Below, piece by piece: positions 1 to 10,552 of a DNA stretch of 64,000 nt (positions within the stretch are counted from its first letter, which is position 1; the number at the start of each line of letters is the position of its first letter). A program made the translations under genes and the position numbers. The notes below the pieces were generated by a model. It was given only the letters and a program-made list of their open reading frames with translations, was not told where the DNA came from and ran no database searches. The DNA comes from Gracilariopsis chorda (Eukaryota > Rhodophyta > Florideophyceae > Gracilariales > Gracilariaceae), in NCBI GenBank assembly GCA_003194525.1, contig NBIV01000233.1, forward strand, positions 1 to 64,000, in the 5' to 3' direction.

Positions 1-1616
1 GGCGATGACCACTCTGCGCCCCTACCTTATGGGAATTCACTTCACCGTGTACACGGATCATTCCTCATTGAGGTGGTTTGATGAATATCTCCGACCCGTC
101 GGGACGCCTCATGCGCTGGAGACTCCGCCTCGCGGAATATGACTTTCAAGTCATTTTATAAAAAGGGTGCGCAGAACACTCAGGCCGACGCTTTATCGCG
201 GTTACCACAAGTGGGGAAGCACTCCCAACGGAGGATGATGAAGTCCCATGCTTCATGGCTATAGACCCGGATGATCCGGAACATGCCGTCGAGGCTAGGC
301 CAGAAACCTGGGACGAGGATGCTGATTTTGACGAACTACTCGCATCGCGAGATAAATCTGAGAACCCGTTACCGGGAAACTTTGTACCGGTATCACCGGA
401 AGAAATGATCCGAGAACAATTCGGCGACCCATTCTGTACGAGAATTCGTGCCCGTATCAACGGTGGTGAAGATCTCCCTTTCGGGGTAAACGACAAAGGC
501 TACCTCGTAAGAAAGGTCGAAGCCCGCCCACAGATTGTGGTACCACATTCCCTGCAATCGTCGGGTGTTACATCTATCACACTACGCCCCCATTGGAGGT
601 CACCCAGGTGGGAGGAAACTCTACCTAACCCTGCGAAGGGATTTCTATTGGCCCGCAAGGCGGTGGATTGCTACGCAACTGTGCGGTTTTGTAGCGAATG
701 CGCGAAGAATCGCGTCAAACTCCGCAAAAATGCGAAGAAGATGAAACTATTCCCCGCAAGGGCGCCGCTCGAGTTTATTGCGATCGATATTCTCGGACCA
801 TTACTCACCACGAAACGTGGAAACAAGTTTCTACTTGTCATTACCGACCGCTTTTCTAAGCTGGTACGGACTGTCCTCTTCGGAGGATAACCGCTCTCAC
901 GGTGGCCCAGGCTCTGGTGACGCACTGGATTTTTGTCTACGGTCCCCCTGTAGAGGTGCTCTCTGACAACGGGAAGCAGTTCGTGAGCAAGTTCTTCCAG
1001 GATGTTTGTCGCATCCTGGATGTCAAGAACTTGTTCACGACTACCTACCACCCCCAGTGTAATGGGCAAGTTGAACGGTTTAACCGGACGTTACTCGCGG
1101 CGTTACGTTCCTACGTCGCTGACCACCCAGCGAATTGGGATCTCTACGCTGATGCGGTACCTACGCGTACAATACGCAGGTACACCGGACTACCGGAGTT
1201 TCGCCATTCGAGTTAGTTCTATCTAGAACACCCCGCCTGTGGCGCTGGAACCCCAAGCTACCTTGGACAATTTCCCATCTGTGGGTATCTACCGGCAGCA
1301 ATGGAAGCGATGGCTTTCCAAGCTGGTCCCCGCTGCGCGGAAGTCTATGGCACGGGCCCAAGCCGCTTACAAGCGGGATTTTGACGCTCGCGTGCGAGGA
1401 AAACCATCCCCGATTCGGGCAAATAACTACGTCTTCATCAGGAAGGAATACTACAACCCGGAACGGGAGAAGCGTCACAAACTCTCACCTGTGGCGGATG
1501 GACCCTTCAAGGTGATCTCTGTTAACACCGACACTGTCGTGGTAGAGATGGGGGACACGCACGAACGGATTTCCCGTGATCGTGTTGTCCTCGCCCTCCT
1601 CCCTCGTCAGAGGTAG
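1..1616 (+). pseudogene. Pol of A1: RNase H end and integrase (frameshifted)
   Basis: The first about 240 bases encode the end of reverse-transcriptase RNase H (YTDHSSLRW at about 50-80, then a region resembling the 'KKGAQ.NQA.ALSR' tether) with a frameshift near 80. Integrase follows: a zinc-binding H2C2 region at about 540-740, the first catalytic Asp in FIAIDILGP (about 773-799), the second in LSDNGKQF (about 958-981) and the Glu in NGQVERFN (about 1063-1086). The DDE triad is therefore intact although the frame is not: breaks are seen near 555, 870-900 and 1160. Residues downstream (LSPVADGPFKVISV) match the integrase C-terminal GPY-like module. Homologous to 22582-24714 on the other strand. 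Confidence 0.88.
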
Positions 1617-3240
1617 TCCTGGATCCAGGCAACCCCGTTTCCACGGACTCCGCTACACCGGAACAATCCGGGAGTACTAGACCTACGGTACTACCACACC
1701 CCAGCCGGGGACTCTCAGACCTACCAACTCTGTCGGACTCACCGGCTCAGCCGGGTAATTCGGGCCCCTCAGCGCCCGCCCCTACCACGTCTGCCCCACT
1801 GGCGCGCATCTATACCCGCCAGGCGGGGAATGTTATCCCTTATCCCGCCGCTCCGTCTAAGGAGGGGGAGGAGAACACTCGTTTTCGAGGAACGATATCA
1901 CCTTCGCAACGGGAAACACACCGTAACATACGGAACACTGACCGTGGAGCACGGAGTATGTCACGCGATACTAATCCCCCGTTCCCGAGCAGTGCTGTGC
2001 AACAGGAACCAGACGCGCAGGCCCCGCAAAAGCGGCAAATACACCGTTTGTCACGGGAAAACGAGAAGCCTCACTCCAATACCGCAGCAGCGAAAAGGCA
2101 ATCGCCCGATGCCTCGAAGCCGCCGCTGGCGGAAGTCCCCGCGGAAGCGGTTCAATCAGGTCGATCAGACCCGCGCCCTGCGGAGAAGGGGCGCCCAGAT
2201 ACGCCGGCCTCACAGGGGAATACCCACACCCCTCTTGGGGAAAAAGGCGGCCAAGCTGCAGTCGAAGCTTTAAGCCCAGGCTCGCAAGCACCAGAAACGC
2301 CTCCCGTCGTTGACGGAATCAAAGCCCCGCTACGGGGAATAATTTGCGCCAACCCCCGCATCGCTGCGGCGAAGAACCGAGGAACTCGGGAATAACGCGC
2401 GCCATCGCACGCTCGAAACCGGTCGTACCGGACGCTGCTCCTCCTCACGGAGATGGTGCACTGCGCTGAGCGGCAATTCCCCTGAAAAGGGTGTCATCGG
2501 CACCTGCCCGGAACCCCCCAGAGGGGAATTTTGACCAAAATACCGGTGTACCGGAGTTAGCCCCAGGCAACCCGTCAGTAGCCGGGGACACCACGGCATC
2601 GCCGGAACGTATGGTGCAGAGCGCTCGTGCGCCTGGCAGGGAGGCGGTTTGCCACCCAATCACCGTGTCGCACGGGACCCCCCAGGGGATTGTGGAAATG
2701 CCGATCCCGCAGGAGCGGTCATCTTCCCGCAAACTCGCGGTTCGTGCGCTCAACCGCGAAGGCGGAACCCAAGTCCCCCGCCGACTGGCGGCTCGCCCGG
2801 CCTACCGTGAAGACGGAAACAACGACACCCCTCTGGGGAACGACTTGCCGGTGAAAACCGTGGCACCACACACCCTCTTGAGGGATATTTTCCCGCATGA
2901 GCAGCGGCCACTAGGACAGCGCACGGCAACGTCGGAGTTATCGCCGAACACCCTGCTAAGGGACATTATACCGCACCGCGGGCAACCCTCGCCAGGGATT
3001 ACAACCACCACCCGGCACGGCCGGCAGGTCTACGAACGAGAGTTCGTAGTAGACCGACTTGTCGGACACACCTGGGACCAGGATGGTATTCTACAATACC
3101 GCGTCCGCTGGTACGGGTACGACCCCAGTGGGGATACGTGGGAGCCAATGGAACACCTCCCACGGTCGCAGGTCGTGCGATACCACCGTCAAACGGGAAC
3201 TGCAGCTCCAGCCACGCTGGTAAATGCCCAAGTTGGGTAA
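1617..3240 (+). pseudogene. Pol C-terminus of A1: proline/arginine-rich linker and chromodomain
   Basis: After the integrase comes about 870 bases of low-complexity, Pro/Ser/Arg-rich sequence in shifting frames. An open frame at 2491-3240 (249 codons) then ends with a clear chromodomain at about residues 178-235 (FVVDRLV, then YRVRWYGYDPSGDTWEP). In other chromoviral integrases such a domain targets integration to particular chromatin; that role is inferred here. The linker carries two copies of a short peptide (TLLRDIFPH and TLLRDIIPH, about 70 bases apart). The stop at 3238-3240 lies about 190 bp from the stop of the convergent ORF. Confidence 0.85.
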
Positions 3241-3338
3241 CGTTGCCGCGCGAGCGGAGAGCGAAAGGAAAGGATAACAAGACAAGGTCCGTCGAAGACG
3301 TGGAACTAAACCGAGAAGCACCGTTCTAAACGGGAAAG

Positions 3339-3344
3339 TTTATT
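3339..3344 (-). promoter_or_regulatory. Poly(A) signal of the convergent A1 ORF
   Basis: AATAAA on the minus strand, about 90 bases past the stop of the minus-strand ORF at 3432. The same hexamer in the same context is at 21125-21130 in copy A2. Its conservation supports the antisense ORF being a separate transcription unit. Confidence 0.55.
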
Positions 3345-3431
3345 CAAGGGAGCAGCTAGCTCCCCACAATACTACACTACACTAACTGGCATAGCCAGGG
3401 AAAGAAGAACCAGGAAACTGGACTAGAGGTT

Positions 3432-5218
3432 TCACTCACCCCCATCGTCCGGGGCGTAACCCCCAGCAAGGCGGTAGGCCAACGCGTCCGCCATGGTGGT
3501 GACATCCCCCGATACCTCGGCAGCGCTAAGACCGGCACCCCGGAGGAAACGTGCGATGATTTCGTTTTCATTCGCCGTCACCCCGCTGGGGATAGAAGGT
3601 CCGGCACTTGCCGTTGAAGGGTCAGCAGCCGGCTCGGCCGGAGATACCCCCTCTGGGAAAGCTTCCGCGCTAGCGCCGGTTTCCTCTACGTCCATCTCCC
3701 CGGGTTCTTCCGGTTCGTTATCGACCATTGGGTCATCCCCGCCGTATGCGCGGTAGTAGTCGTCAGAATCGACGTACCCCACCGGGTGGTCTTCCGGCAC
3801 ATGCCGGGGCGTATCGCGAAGCTCTCGCGCCTCCTCGGAGGAAATTTCCCGGAACTCCCAGGGGTCGAAGTAGATAAAATCCCCCGCAAGGGCGGTGTTT
3901 CTACCGAGTCCCGGACCACCGGTGTTACCGCTGCCGCCATCCAGACGACCGCTTTGCTCCAGCGGGACCTCACTCCAGCTAACGCTGTCGATGTACCCAA
4001 GTAATTGGAGGACCTCTTCATTGTTGGCCTGGCCCCCAAGGGGGATGCGAAGATCCAGGTTTCGGATCGCTGCCCGCACACGCGGTTGAAGGAACCAGAG
4101 ACGATACTGGTCGTACGCCTCGTTGAGGATATAAGCCGCACTGCGGGCCGCCCACTCCGTAACCAATACGGACCACAACCCCGACCGGGGATCCTGCATG
4201 AGCAGCGAACCGAGGTACGTAAGTACCGGCGGGAGTTCTATGTAGCACCCCCGGCAGGCTTCATGGAAGCGCCACCACTCGGGGAGTGCTACATACCGAC
4301 CTAGTCGGTGAGGCGGCGCAATCCGCTCTATCTCCACGTTCTGATACGGGATAAAGTACCCGAATCGGGATCGCCAACGCCGCTCGTAGCGGATGAAGTT
4401 TTGGAGAAAGTTGGACCGGTATTGCCGGGGAAGGTACCTGAACTCCGCCCGAATAATCGGTCGCTCCCAGCAAAGGGCCTCTTGCCGCGCTGCGGGGAAA
4501 TTTTTCCAAGCGAGGGTCTCGAGGCGGAACAGGTTCTCGCCGTACCCAATCTCCCCGCGAGTGCGGAAGTAGCTAACGTCGAAGCCAAACTCCGGTGGGA
4601 CCGGTACATCGAATGGAGCCCGGCTCTGCCGTTGGTACGCCATCCGCGTCAACGCGGTCTGCGCCGAGCGACGGTCTCGCCCGAGTTTCTTCGGAGGTGG
4701 TGACGCGGAATCGCAATCCGGTGACGCCAATCCCACGATGTGGTGACTGCTCTGGGCAGATCCCCCGGAAGGGTGTCTGAACCATCCGCATAAGCGGTGA
4801 CCAACCCCTCATTGAGGACAGTGACCGGGTGAAACCACGGGGCAAGGCGCAGGCGCGACGCGTGATTCCGATTCATCGGGTTGAGCCCCACCAGGGTGTT
4901 GTAGGTTGGCCAGTTGGACACCGGAGTGGTTCCGGAGGACACCACCGAAGGTGGTAGTGCGAAGGGATGGTCGGCTGCAGCAGCCATATTCCCCGGTTGT
5001 ACCGGATTTCGATCGCCCTGAGGCAGGGGAACTGACCGGAAACCGGTGGTGTACCGCCCGAGAAGTCTCGGCGGTTGGCTGTGGCTGTTGATATGGTTGT
5101 CGTCGTTCATTTGTCCCTTTTGGAGGGTGGCTGTTGTTGTCGTTTGTGTGCTTGATGACTCTGGTGCAGAGGGATTTACCGGAGAACCGGAGACAAAGCA
5201 CGCGCTTTTATCACCCAT
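3432..5218 (-). pseudogene. Convergent extra ORF of family A (copy A1), one frameshift
   Basis: This is a minus-strand gene between the pol stop and the 3' LTR. It reads from an ATG at 5218 (58 bases inside the LTR) in one frame to about 4650, then in another frame from about 4736 to the stop at 3432, so a single frameshift near 4670 splits a protein of about 595 residues. The sequence is nearly co-linear with 19481-21037. It is rich in Trp, Tyr and Arg in the middle (RRWRSRFGYFIPYQNVEIE) and acidic, Pro/Ala-rich near the C-terminus, ending in a small predicted helical motif (EIIARFLRGAGLSAAEVSG). No signal peptide, zinc motif or known catalytic signature is seen. It is homologous to the antisense ORFs of families B and C. 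Function unknown. Confidence 0.8.
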
Positions 5219-5262
5219 TTTCGTCTGGGAATCCTCCGCGCCCGCGGTCGTTTTCCCGTCTT

Positions 5263-5275
5263 AAGGGGGGGGATA
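5263..5275 (+). other. Polypurine tract of A1
   Basis: A run of purines (AAGGGGGGGGA then TA) directly precedes the LTR start TGAAG, as expected for the plus-strand primer of an LTR retrotransposon. Copy A2 has the equivalent GGAGGGGGATA next to its LTR. Confidence 0.75.
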
Positions 5276-6082
5276 TGAAGTGCAACGCCCTCAGGGAGGG
5301 ATTCTGGGTACTTGAACGCTTTCCCGATATTATCGGTTGTGTAGTGTGTATATGAACTACGCCCCACAATGGTGGGTATGGACACGTGGGACACGGTTTT
5401 GGGTCAATTGGCAGTTGGCCACAGTAGTGGATGTTGCCACGGAATGTGGAGTATTTTAGTTAATTTTATTTATTATTTTCACACCCATTTCTGGGAAGCT
5501 AGTACTTAGTGCGACGGCGCACTGCCGTCGCACCAGTAAACCTTCCCCAACAAGGGACCCCAACCTGGGGAATTGGCTCTGAGCTTTACCGCCTCCGCGT
5601 GTTCTCAACTCCTCCTTGGAGGGAAGCACCGTAGTGTACGGAAGTTCACCCCCCTTGCACATCTAAAGGAGACCCATCATTGGGAGTACTAATTGTTCCA
5701 ATCATATTGGTGTTTCGCCCTGTATAGGGAGTCCTGTCCACCGGCATTGCCGTATCTACTCGTCGCTCTCGCGACCCACTCGTCCTTCCTCTTTCCCCTT
5801 TTTAGGGTAGCACCTCCCGCTATCCGCGGCCCTCGTGTGCGCATCCGCTCACACACCCCCACTTACGTGGAAACATACCTCTACTGAGGATCACGCCCCG
5901 CTCACGCGGATACCGATTCTTCGCCTTCACCTCCCTGCGCGAGTCGCGACAGGTGTCCCTGGTCTTACAAACCGGCTTCGCCGTGACACCTCTGGGAGGG
6001 CTCTACCCAACTGGGTTCACCTCGTGAGAGGAAGATCCCGGACGTCTTTCGGTGTTTTTCCCCTTTGGGGCATTGCACCACA
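5276..6082 (+). repeat. LTR of family A, 3' LTR of A1 (807 bp)
   Basis: Starts TGAAGTGCAACG and ends CACCACA, giving TG...CA termini. The boundaries were fixed by comparison with the copies at 18305-19136 and 62539-63342; the latter has a target-site duplication exactly at these ends. It contains a perfect 10-bp stem hairpin at 5509-5533 and a TATA-like TGTATAGGGA at about 5721. It has no AATAAA on its own strand. Confidence 0.9.
5509..5533. repeat. Perfect hairpin in LTR-A (copy 1)
   Basis: GTGCGACGGC and GCCGTCGCAC form a 10-bp perfect stem around a 5-base loop. The same hairpin is kept in the two other intact LTR-A copies, with the loop sequence inverted in copy 2 only because that LTR is on the opposite strand. 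Confidence 0.85.
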
Positions 6083-9000
6083 TAAAGTACTTGCGGTAAA
6101 GCAAGTCGCATTGTCAGAGATGATCAGATGAGGAGGCCCAAAGGAATATATTATTTCCTTCTGCACAAAGTCGATAACAGCTTGAGCTGTGGCATTTTGT
6201 GTAGCCCTAGCAAGAGGCCATCCAGTTAGATGCTCAACTGCAACTAACATGAATCTATTTCCTAAAGTTGTGGCTGGGAATGTTCCGGCAAAGTCAATTG
6301 AAAATGTGTGAAACAAGCCCGTGAGAGGATACTTCAGTGTCGTCCTGTATGTTGGTATGGACACAGCTAGTTGACATCCGTCACAACTGTTCACATAATC
6401 AATGATATAACGATGAACGTTCGGCCACCAGTACCTGTCCAAAACGATTTTCTTAGTGCATTGAACATCCCAGTGCCCAATATCATCATGAAATGTTTTC
6501 AGAGCAAACGTTCTTGAAGCTAGTGGAGGGATTACTCGGAGGCCCTCGGCGGTACGTCTCATCAGTCTATCATTCCAAGCAGCAAACATCTTCGCGTTTC
6601 GGCGGATAGTTTCTCGACGTTTGGGGTCTTTCTCTAAGATGTATTTACCGTTGAGGTATCTCAGAGTATCCTCCAAATGATTCTCCATTCTCAATGACTC
6701 CACGCTTTCCATAGCGATACAGCTCACATCATCATACTGTTCTTCGATAACATCAATCGTAATTCGTGATAAATAGTCGGCCGCTTGGTTCTTCTTCCCC
6801 GAGCGGTACTGAATCTTGAAATCGTATTCGGCTAGAAAATCCATCCATCTCGCAAGTCTTCCGTGTATATCTTTCTTCTTATATGCGTACTGCAGCGCTT
6901 GTTGGTCAGTTACCAATGTAAAAGGAAGGACTGACAATAAGTACACCCTCAATTTCTTGAGCGCAAATATGACTACAAGTGCTTCACGTTGGCATGCTGA
7001 ATAGTTTCGTTCTGCCGATGTCATAGTCCGACTGGCATATTGTATGGGGTGCACCTTGTTATCTTCTTTTCTCTGAGCAAGAACAGCACCAAGCGAAACA
7101 GAAGATGCATCTGTTTCTACGACAAATGGCGATTCGAAGTCAGGAAATGCGAGGACAGGTGGCGTAATCAACTTCACTTTCAGTTCTTCAAATGCCTTCT
7201 GCATATCGGAGGTCCAAATCCATTTCTTCTTTTCTGATGTAGCTTCATGGAAGACTGCCGAAGTTTCTGCGAAATGTGGTATGAAACGACGACAATACAT
7301 GGCTAGTCCCAGAAAATTTCTTAATTCAGATGCGTTGGATGGCTCGAATTCTTTCTGTATTACTGTAATCTTCTCTGGATCTACTTGAATTCCATTACCA
7401 TCAACAATGTGGTCGAGGAGTCGCACTTTGGATTGAGCGAAGCTGCATTTCGTAACCTTATTCTTCAATCAATTAGATTCAACTAGGTTAAACACTTGTA
7501 AGCAATGATCTATATGGGCTTCAATATTCTTCGAGAATATCACAACATCATCCACATATACCATGGCGAATTCTAGTCCTTTCAAGACAATGTCCATCAT
7601 TCTCTGAAAAGTAGCAGGGGCATTCATAAGTCCAAATGGCATGACTTCACATTGGTAGGTACCGTATCTGCAAACGAAAGTGGTCTTCTCTTTGCAATAG
7701 TCAGCCATTCTTACTTGCCAGTATCCAGAGAATATATCTAAAGTTGTAAAAATGATTGATTCTCTCAGGTCATCAAATATCTCTTCGATCTTCGGTAAAG
7801 GCCAACGATCGGCTTTCATCACTGCATTCAGGGCTCGATAGTCAACACAGAAGCGAGGTCTGCCATCCTTCTTCAGTGCAATGACGACAGGAAAAGACCA
7901 CTCAGAAGCCGACGGGGTAATTATACCAATGCGCAGAATGTCATTGATCTCTTTTCGTACAACATCATTATATTTCGGAGGCAGACTTCGCACCCTACTG
8001 TATATTGGTGTTGGATCATTCAGCTCGAACGAGTGTTTCACTGGAACATCAGATGGGCGCAGGTCTCCCAAAGACCAGGCAATGATGTTTTTGTTCCTCA
8101 TTGTCGAGCTTAACACTTGCTGTGCATGTAGTGGTAAATGTTTCAACTTTGTCGCTAAATGAGCAGACCTTTCATCTTCTTCTTCAGAAACAGTCTCCGA
8201 TGCGGTGTTTTCATCATCTTCATTATGATTTTCTTCATCGGCATCTTCTTCTAGCAAATCAGGAATCCTTTCCTCTTCTTCAGCATGAAATATGTCTGGT
8301 TCGAAAGGGATCTCATCCCTTATTGAAAGCACAAGATCTTCCTCACTCTCGCTCTCGGAGGAGCTTGAGAAAGGAGCAATATCAAAATCGCTTGTGAAGT
8401 CTTCACTGTCAGTACCAGAGTCGAGTAGGCTCGGTATTTTGTAATCATAATCCAAGTCTAGGACAGATGTCTTTCCATCGATGGTAACCGTCACATTCTG
8501 ATTACCAAGGTCTAGACAGGTCTGTAATTCCTCCAATGTCGGTAATCCTATGATGACATCGAACGGGGGTTCCTCAACAACTAGGAAGTTCAAATGTGTT
8601 CTCGAACTTCCAAAGGTCACTGGTATATTCCGTAATATCCCCTTCACAACAGATGAGGTTCCATCAGCCACCATTATCTTTCTAGTGGTAGATTCTGGAG
8701 ATAAGCCAACTCCTTCTGCGAATGACAGGGACATAAGATTCGGTACTGCTCCCGAGTCCAGTAACGCTGCAACAGACGTTCCATATACCTTCACTGAGAC
8801 AACTTTTAGTCTTCTGGTGGGTGAATCTGTCTGCGTAGCAGTCATTGCTCGAGATGCAACATTCTTCACGAATAACTTCTTGATTTGCTTTTTGGCTTCT
8901 TCAGCGTCTCCACGCAAAAGTTGTCCAAACGTGAGGCCACATGAGGCATTGGCAAGTTCAATCAACACGTTGTACTTCCCAACATGATCCGGTATGGATG

Positions 9001-10204
9001 TCTTGCGTTTAGTTGAAGCTTTCTTCTTTTTCGCTGTTCTTCGAGTGGAAGTACTCTTCCGAATGGAGGGGAGTCACATAAGCTCTTTCTCTCTGATGTT
9101 CATAGGAACGCGCTCTATTGGATTCAGCAAGGGCGGAAAATCAATTTCTGATGCCTTATGTTGCTTTGGCAGGGCCTGGCCATCAGGACCACGTTTGGTA
9201 GTATTCACAATTTCTACTTCTTGACATTCAGTGACCACCGTTACCTGATTATTTCCAGATGGGCCTGCATGAGAATCAGAGGAGGATTTCGGGTTCCTCT
9301 CGGGTTTCGATTCAATATCAGCCTCGGCAATCCGTACTTTCTTCGGCTCCGGAGCTGGAATTCTTGCCCAACATGTAGCTTCAGAATGCCCCAGTTTGTC
9401 ACATCTTCGGCAACGAGTGTTTCTGTGTGGGTTGTCGGGGCACCTTGAGGCTCCATGACCGGGTTTCTTGCAATACGAACAGGTGCGAATCACACTCTCT
9501 TGTGTTGGCTCACTCTGTGTTTTCTTTACTAACAGAGAGAGTTGTAAAATCTGCTCAGTCAGATCTTCCACCTTAATTTCCAAGGACTTTACGGCCTGTT
9601 CTGGACGACGCATGATCTTCTTTGGTTCATCTCGACGAGATGATGAACCGTGAGCAAAGTGATATGAAGACTGGAAAGACTTCACACAATTCACATAGTC
9701 TTTAACTGTTTTCTTCAAAGACTCATAGCCATCTGCTCCTCTGACCAGGACGAACTGAGCAAGATCCATATGTTCCACCACAGCGTTCCGAAGAAGTCCA
9801 TACTTGGCTTGTTCGTTGAAACCCTTCTCGAAACACTGATCAATTTCCTTCAAAGACTCAACCAGTTCCAGGGGTCGAAGCTTACATGCCATTGCTTTCC
9901 TAATAAGCTCTTGCGGCTCTTCAACAACTGCAAACCTTTCGAGTAACTAACGTTTCACTTCAGAGTAGTCCAAAGCCTCTACAGACAAAGCGCCATCAAT
10001 GGCATACGTATCATAATAGAAGTCAAGTGCTTCACCATCAAGATATCCGATGATTTCTGACGCTCTCTCTTCCGATGACTTTCCCTTTATAATGAAATTC
10101 TCATAGTAGAAAAAGAATTTGACGACATCATCTTGTGAACTGCCGTCGAAAATATATATGCGAGAGCCCGCACTAGAGGCGTCGGCCCTCCTCGAGAGTA
10201 CCAT
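6083..10204 (-). pseudogene. Gag-Pol of element D in one frame with three nonsense codons
   Basis: From an ATG at 10204 one frame runs to the truncation at 6083, broken only by TAG at 9949-9947, TGA at 9076-9074 and TGA at 7471-7469. Domains in order: capsid-like gag; two CCHC zinc knuckles (CSYCKKPGHGASRC and CRRCDKLGHSEATC, about 9495-9365); aspartic protease with LLDSGAVPN (about 8755); an acidic Ser/Glu-rich linker (about 8430-8160); reverse transcriptase with MPFGLMNAPATFQ and YVDD (about 7550); RNase H with VVETDASSVSLGAVL; integrase H2C2 (HDDIGHW...CDGC) and the first two catalytic Asp residues (SIDFAG and ISDNATCF). The catalytic Glu is lost. The gag/pol boundary stop at 9076 may be a natural readthrough or later decay; the other two are probably decay. 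Confidence 0.85.
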
Positions 10205-10307
10205 GTTAGCGCTGCACAAGAGCGGCGCCGAGAATATTTATTATTGTCTGTCTGTGTCTCCTCTTCTTTGAGTTCATTGTGCAGCCGAAGGCAGTGAAGC
10301 AAACCTA

Positions 10308-10315
10308 CTTATATG
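10308..10315 (-). promoter_or_regulatory. TATA-like box upstream of element D gag
   Basis: CATATAAG on the minus strand, about 105 bases upstream of the gag ATG, in the region expected to hold the 5' LTR promoter. Confidence 0.4.
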
Positions 10316-10395
10316 CTTCTCGGTTGTAACAGAAATCTTACACGTGGCAAGTAGCTGGAGGGTTACTTGCCATGCTACCCAATAAGATACGGAAT

Positions 10396-10426
10396 AGCAA
10401 TGACATTGCTAACTTATGTCATTGCT
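10396..10426. repeat. 11-bp inverted repeat in the element D leader/LTR
   Basis: AGCAATGACAT at 10396-10406 is repeated in perfect inverted form as ATGTCATTGCT at 10416-10426. The sequence ACACGTGT also recurs close by at about 10430-10450. This is probably promoter structure of the element D LTR. Confidence 0.7.
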
Positions 10427-10552
10427 GTCTTACACGTGTCTGACACGTATGACAGTACACTAGCACATGTCTCCGCGTAGGGCTGTATGCAGCCCAATTA
10501 CACCGACTCGTTTCAAGGACTTATCGCTACGAAAGCATGTGAATTTTTACTT

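Larger units (their letters stand above)
1..6082 (+). mobile_element. Family A Ty3/gypsy retrotransposon, copy A1 (3' part)
   Basis: The element runs off the left edge of the window. In plus-strand order it shows the end of RNase H, integrase, a long linker, a chromodomain, a convergent minus-strand extra ORF, a polypurine tract and the 3' LTR. The RNase H-integrase-chromodomain order places it among chromodomain-bearing Ty3/gypsy elements. The LTR right end at 6082 abuts the middle of the integrase of element D, so A1 appears to have integrated into D; the rest of D and the 5' part of A1 should lie to the left. Pol is broken by several frameshifts, so the copy is dead. Copy A2 (18305-26034, opposite strand) is the closest relative in the window. 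Confidence 0.9.
6083..10470 (-). mobile_element. Element D: Ty3/gypsy retrotransposon, 5' part
   Basis: A minus-strand element containing a 5' leader or LTR-like region (about 10230-10470), gag, protease, reverse transcriptase, RNase H and the N-terminal half of integrase. It is truncated at 6083 by the LTR of A1, in the middle of the integrase core. Base composition is more AT-rich than families A and B, and its acidic linker between protease and RT is not seen in the other elements here, so it is a separate lineage. The exact outer (right) end could not be fixed because no second LTR copy lies in the window. Confidence 0.82.

Noticed and set aside
3432-5218. Envelope-like protein encoded by the antisense ORF
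   Set aside because: No signal peptide, transmembrane anchor or cleavage site is visible, and the gene is on the strand opposite to the element RNA.
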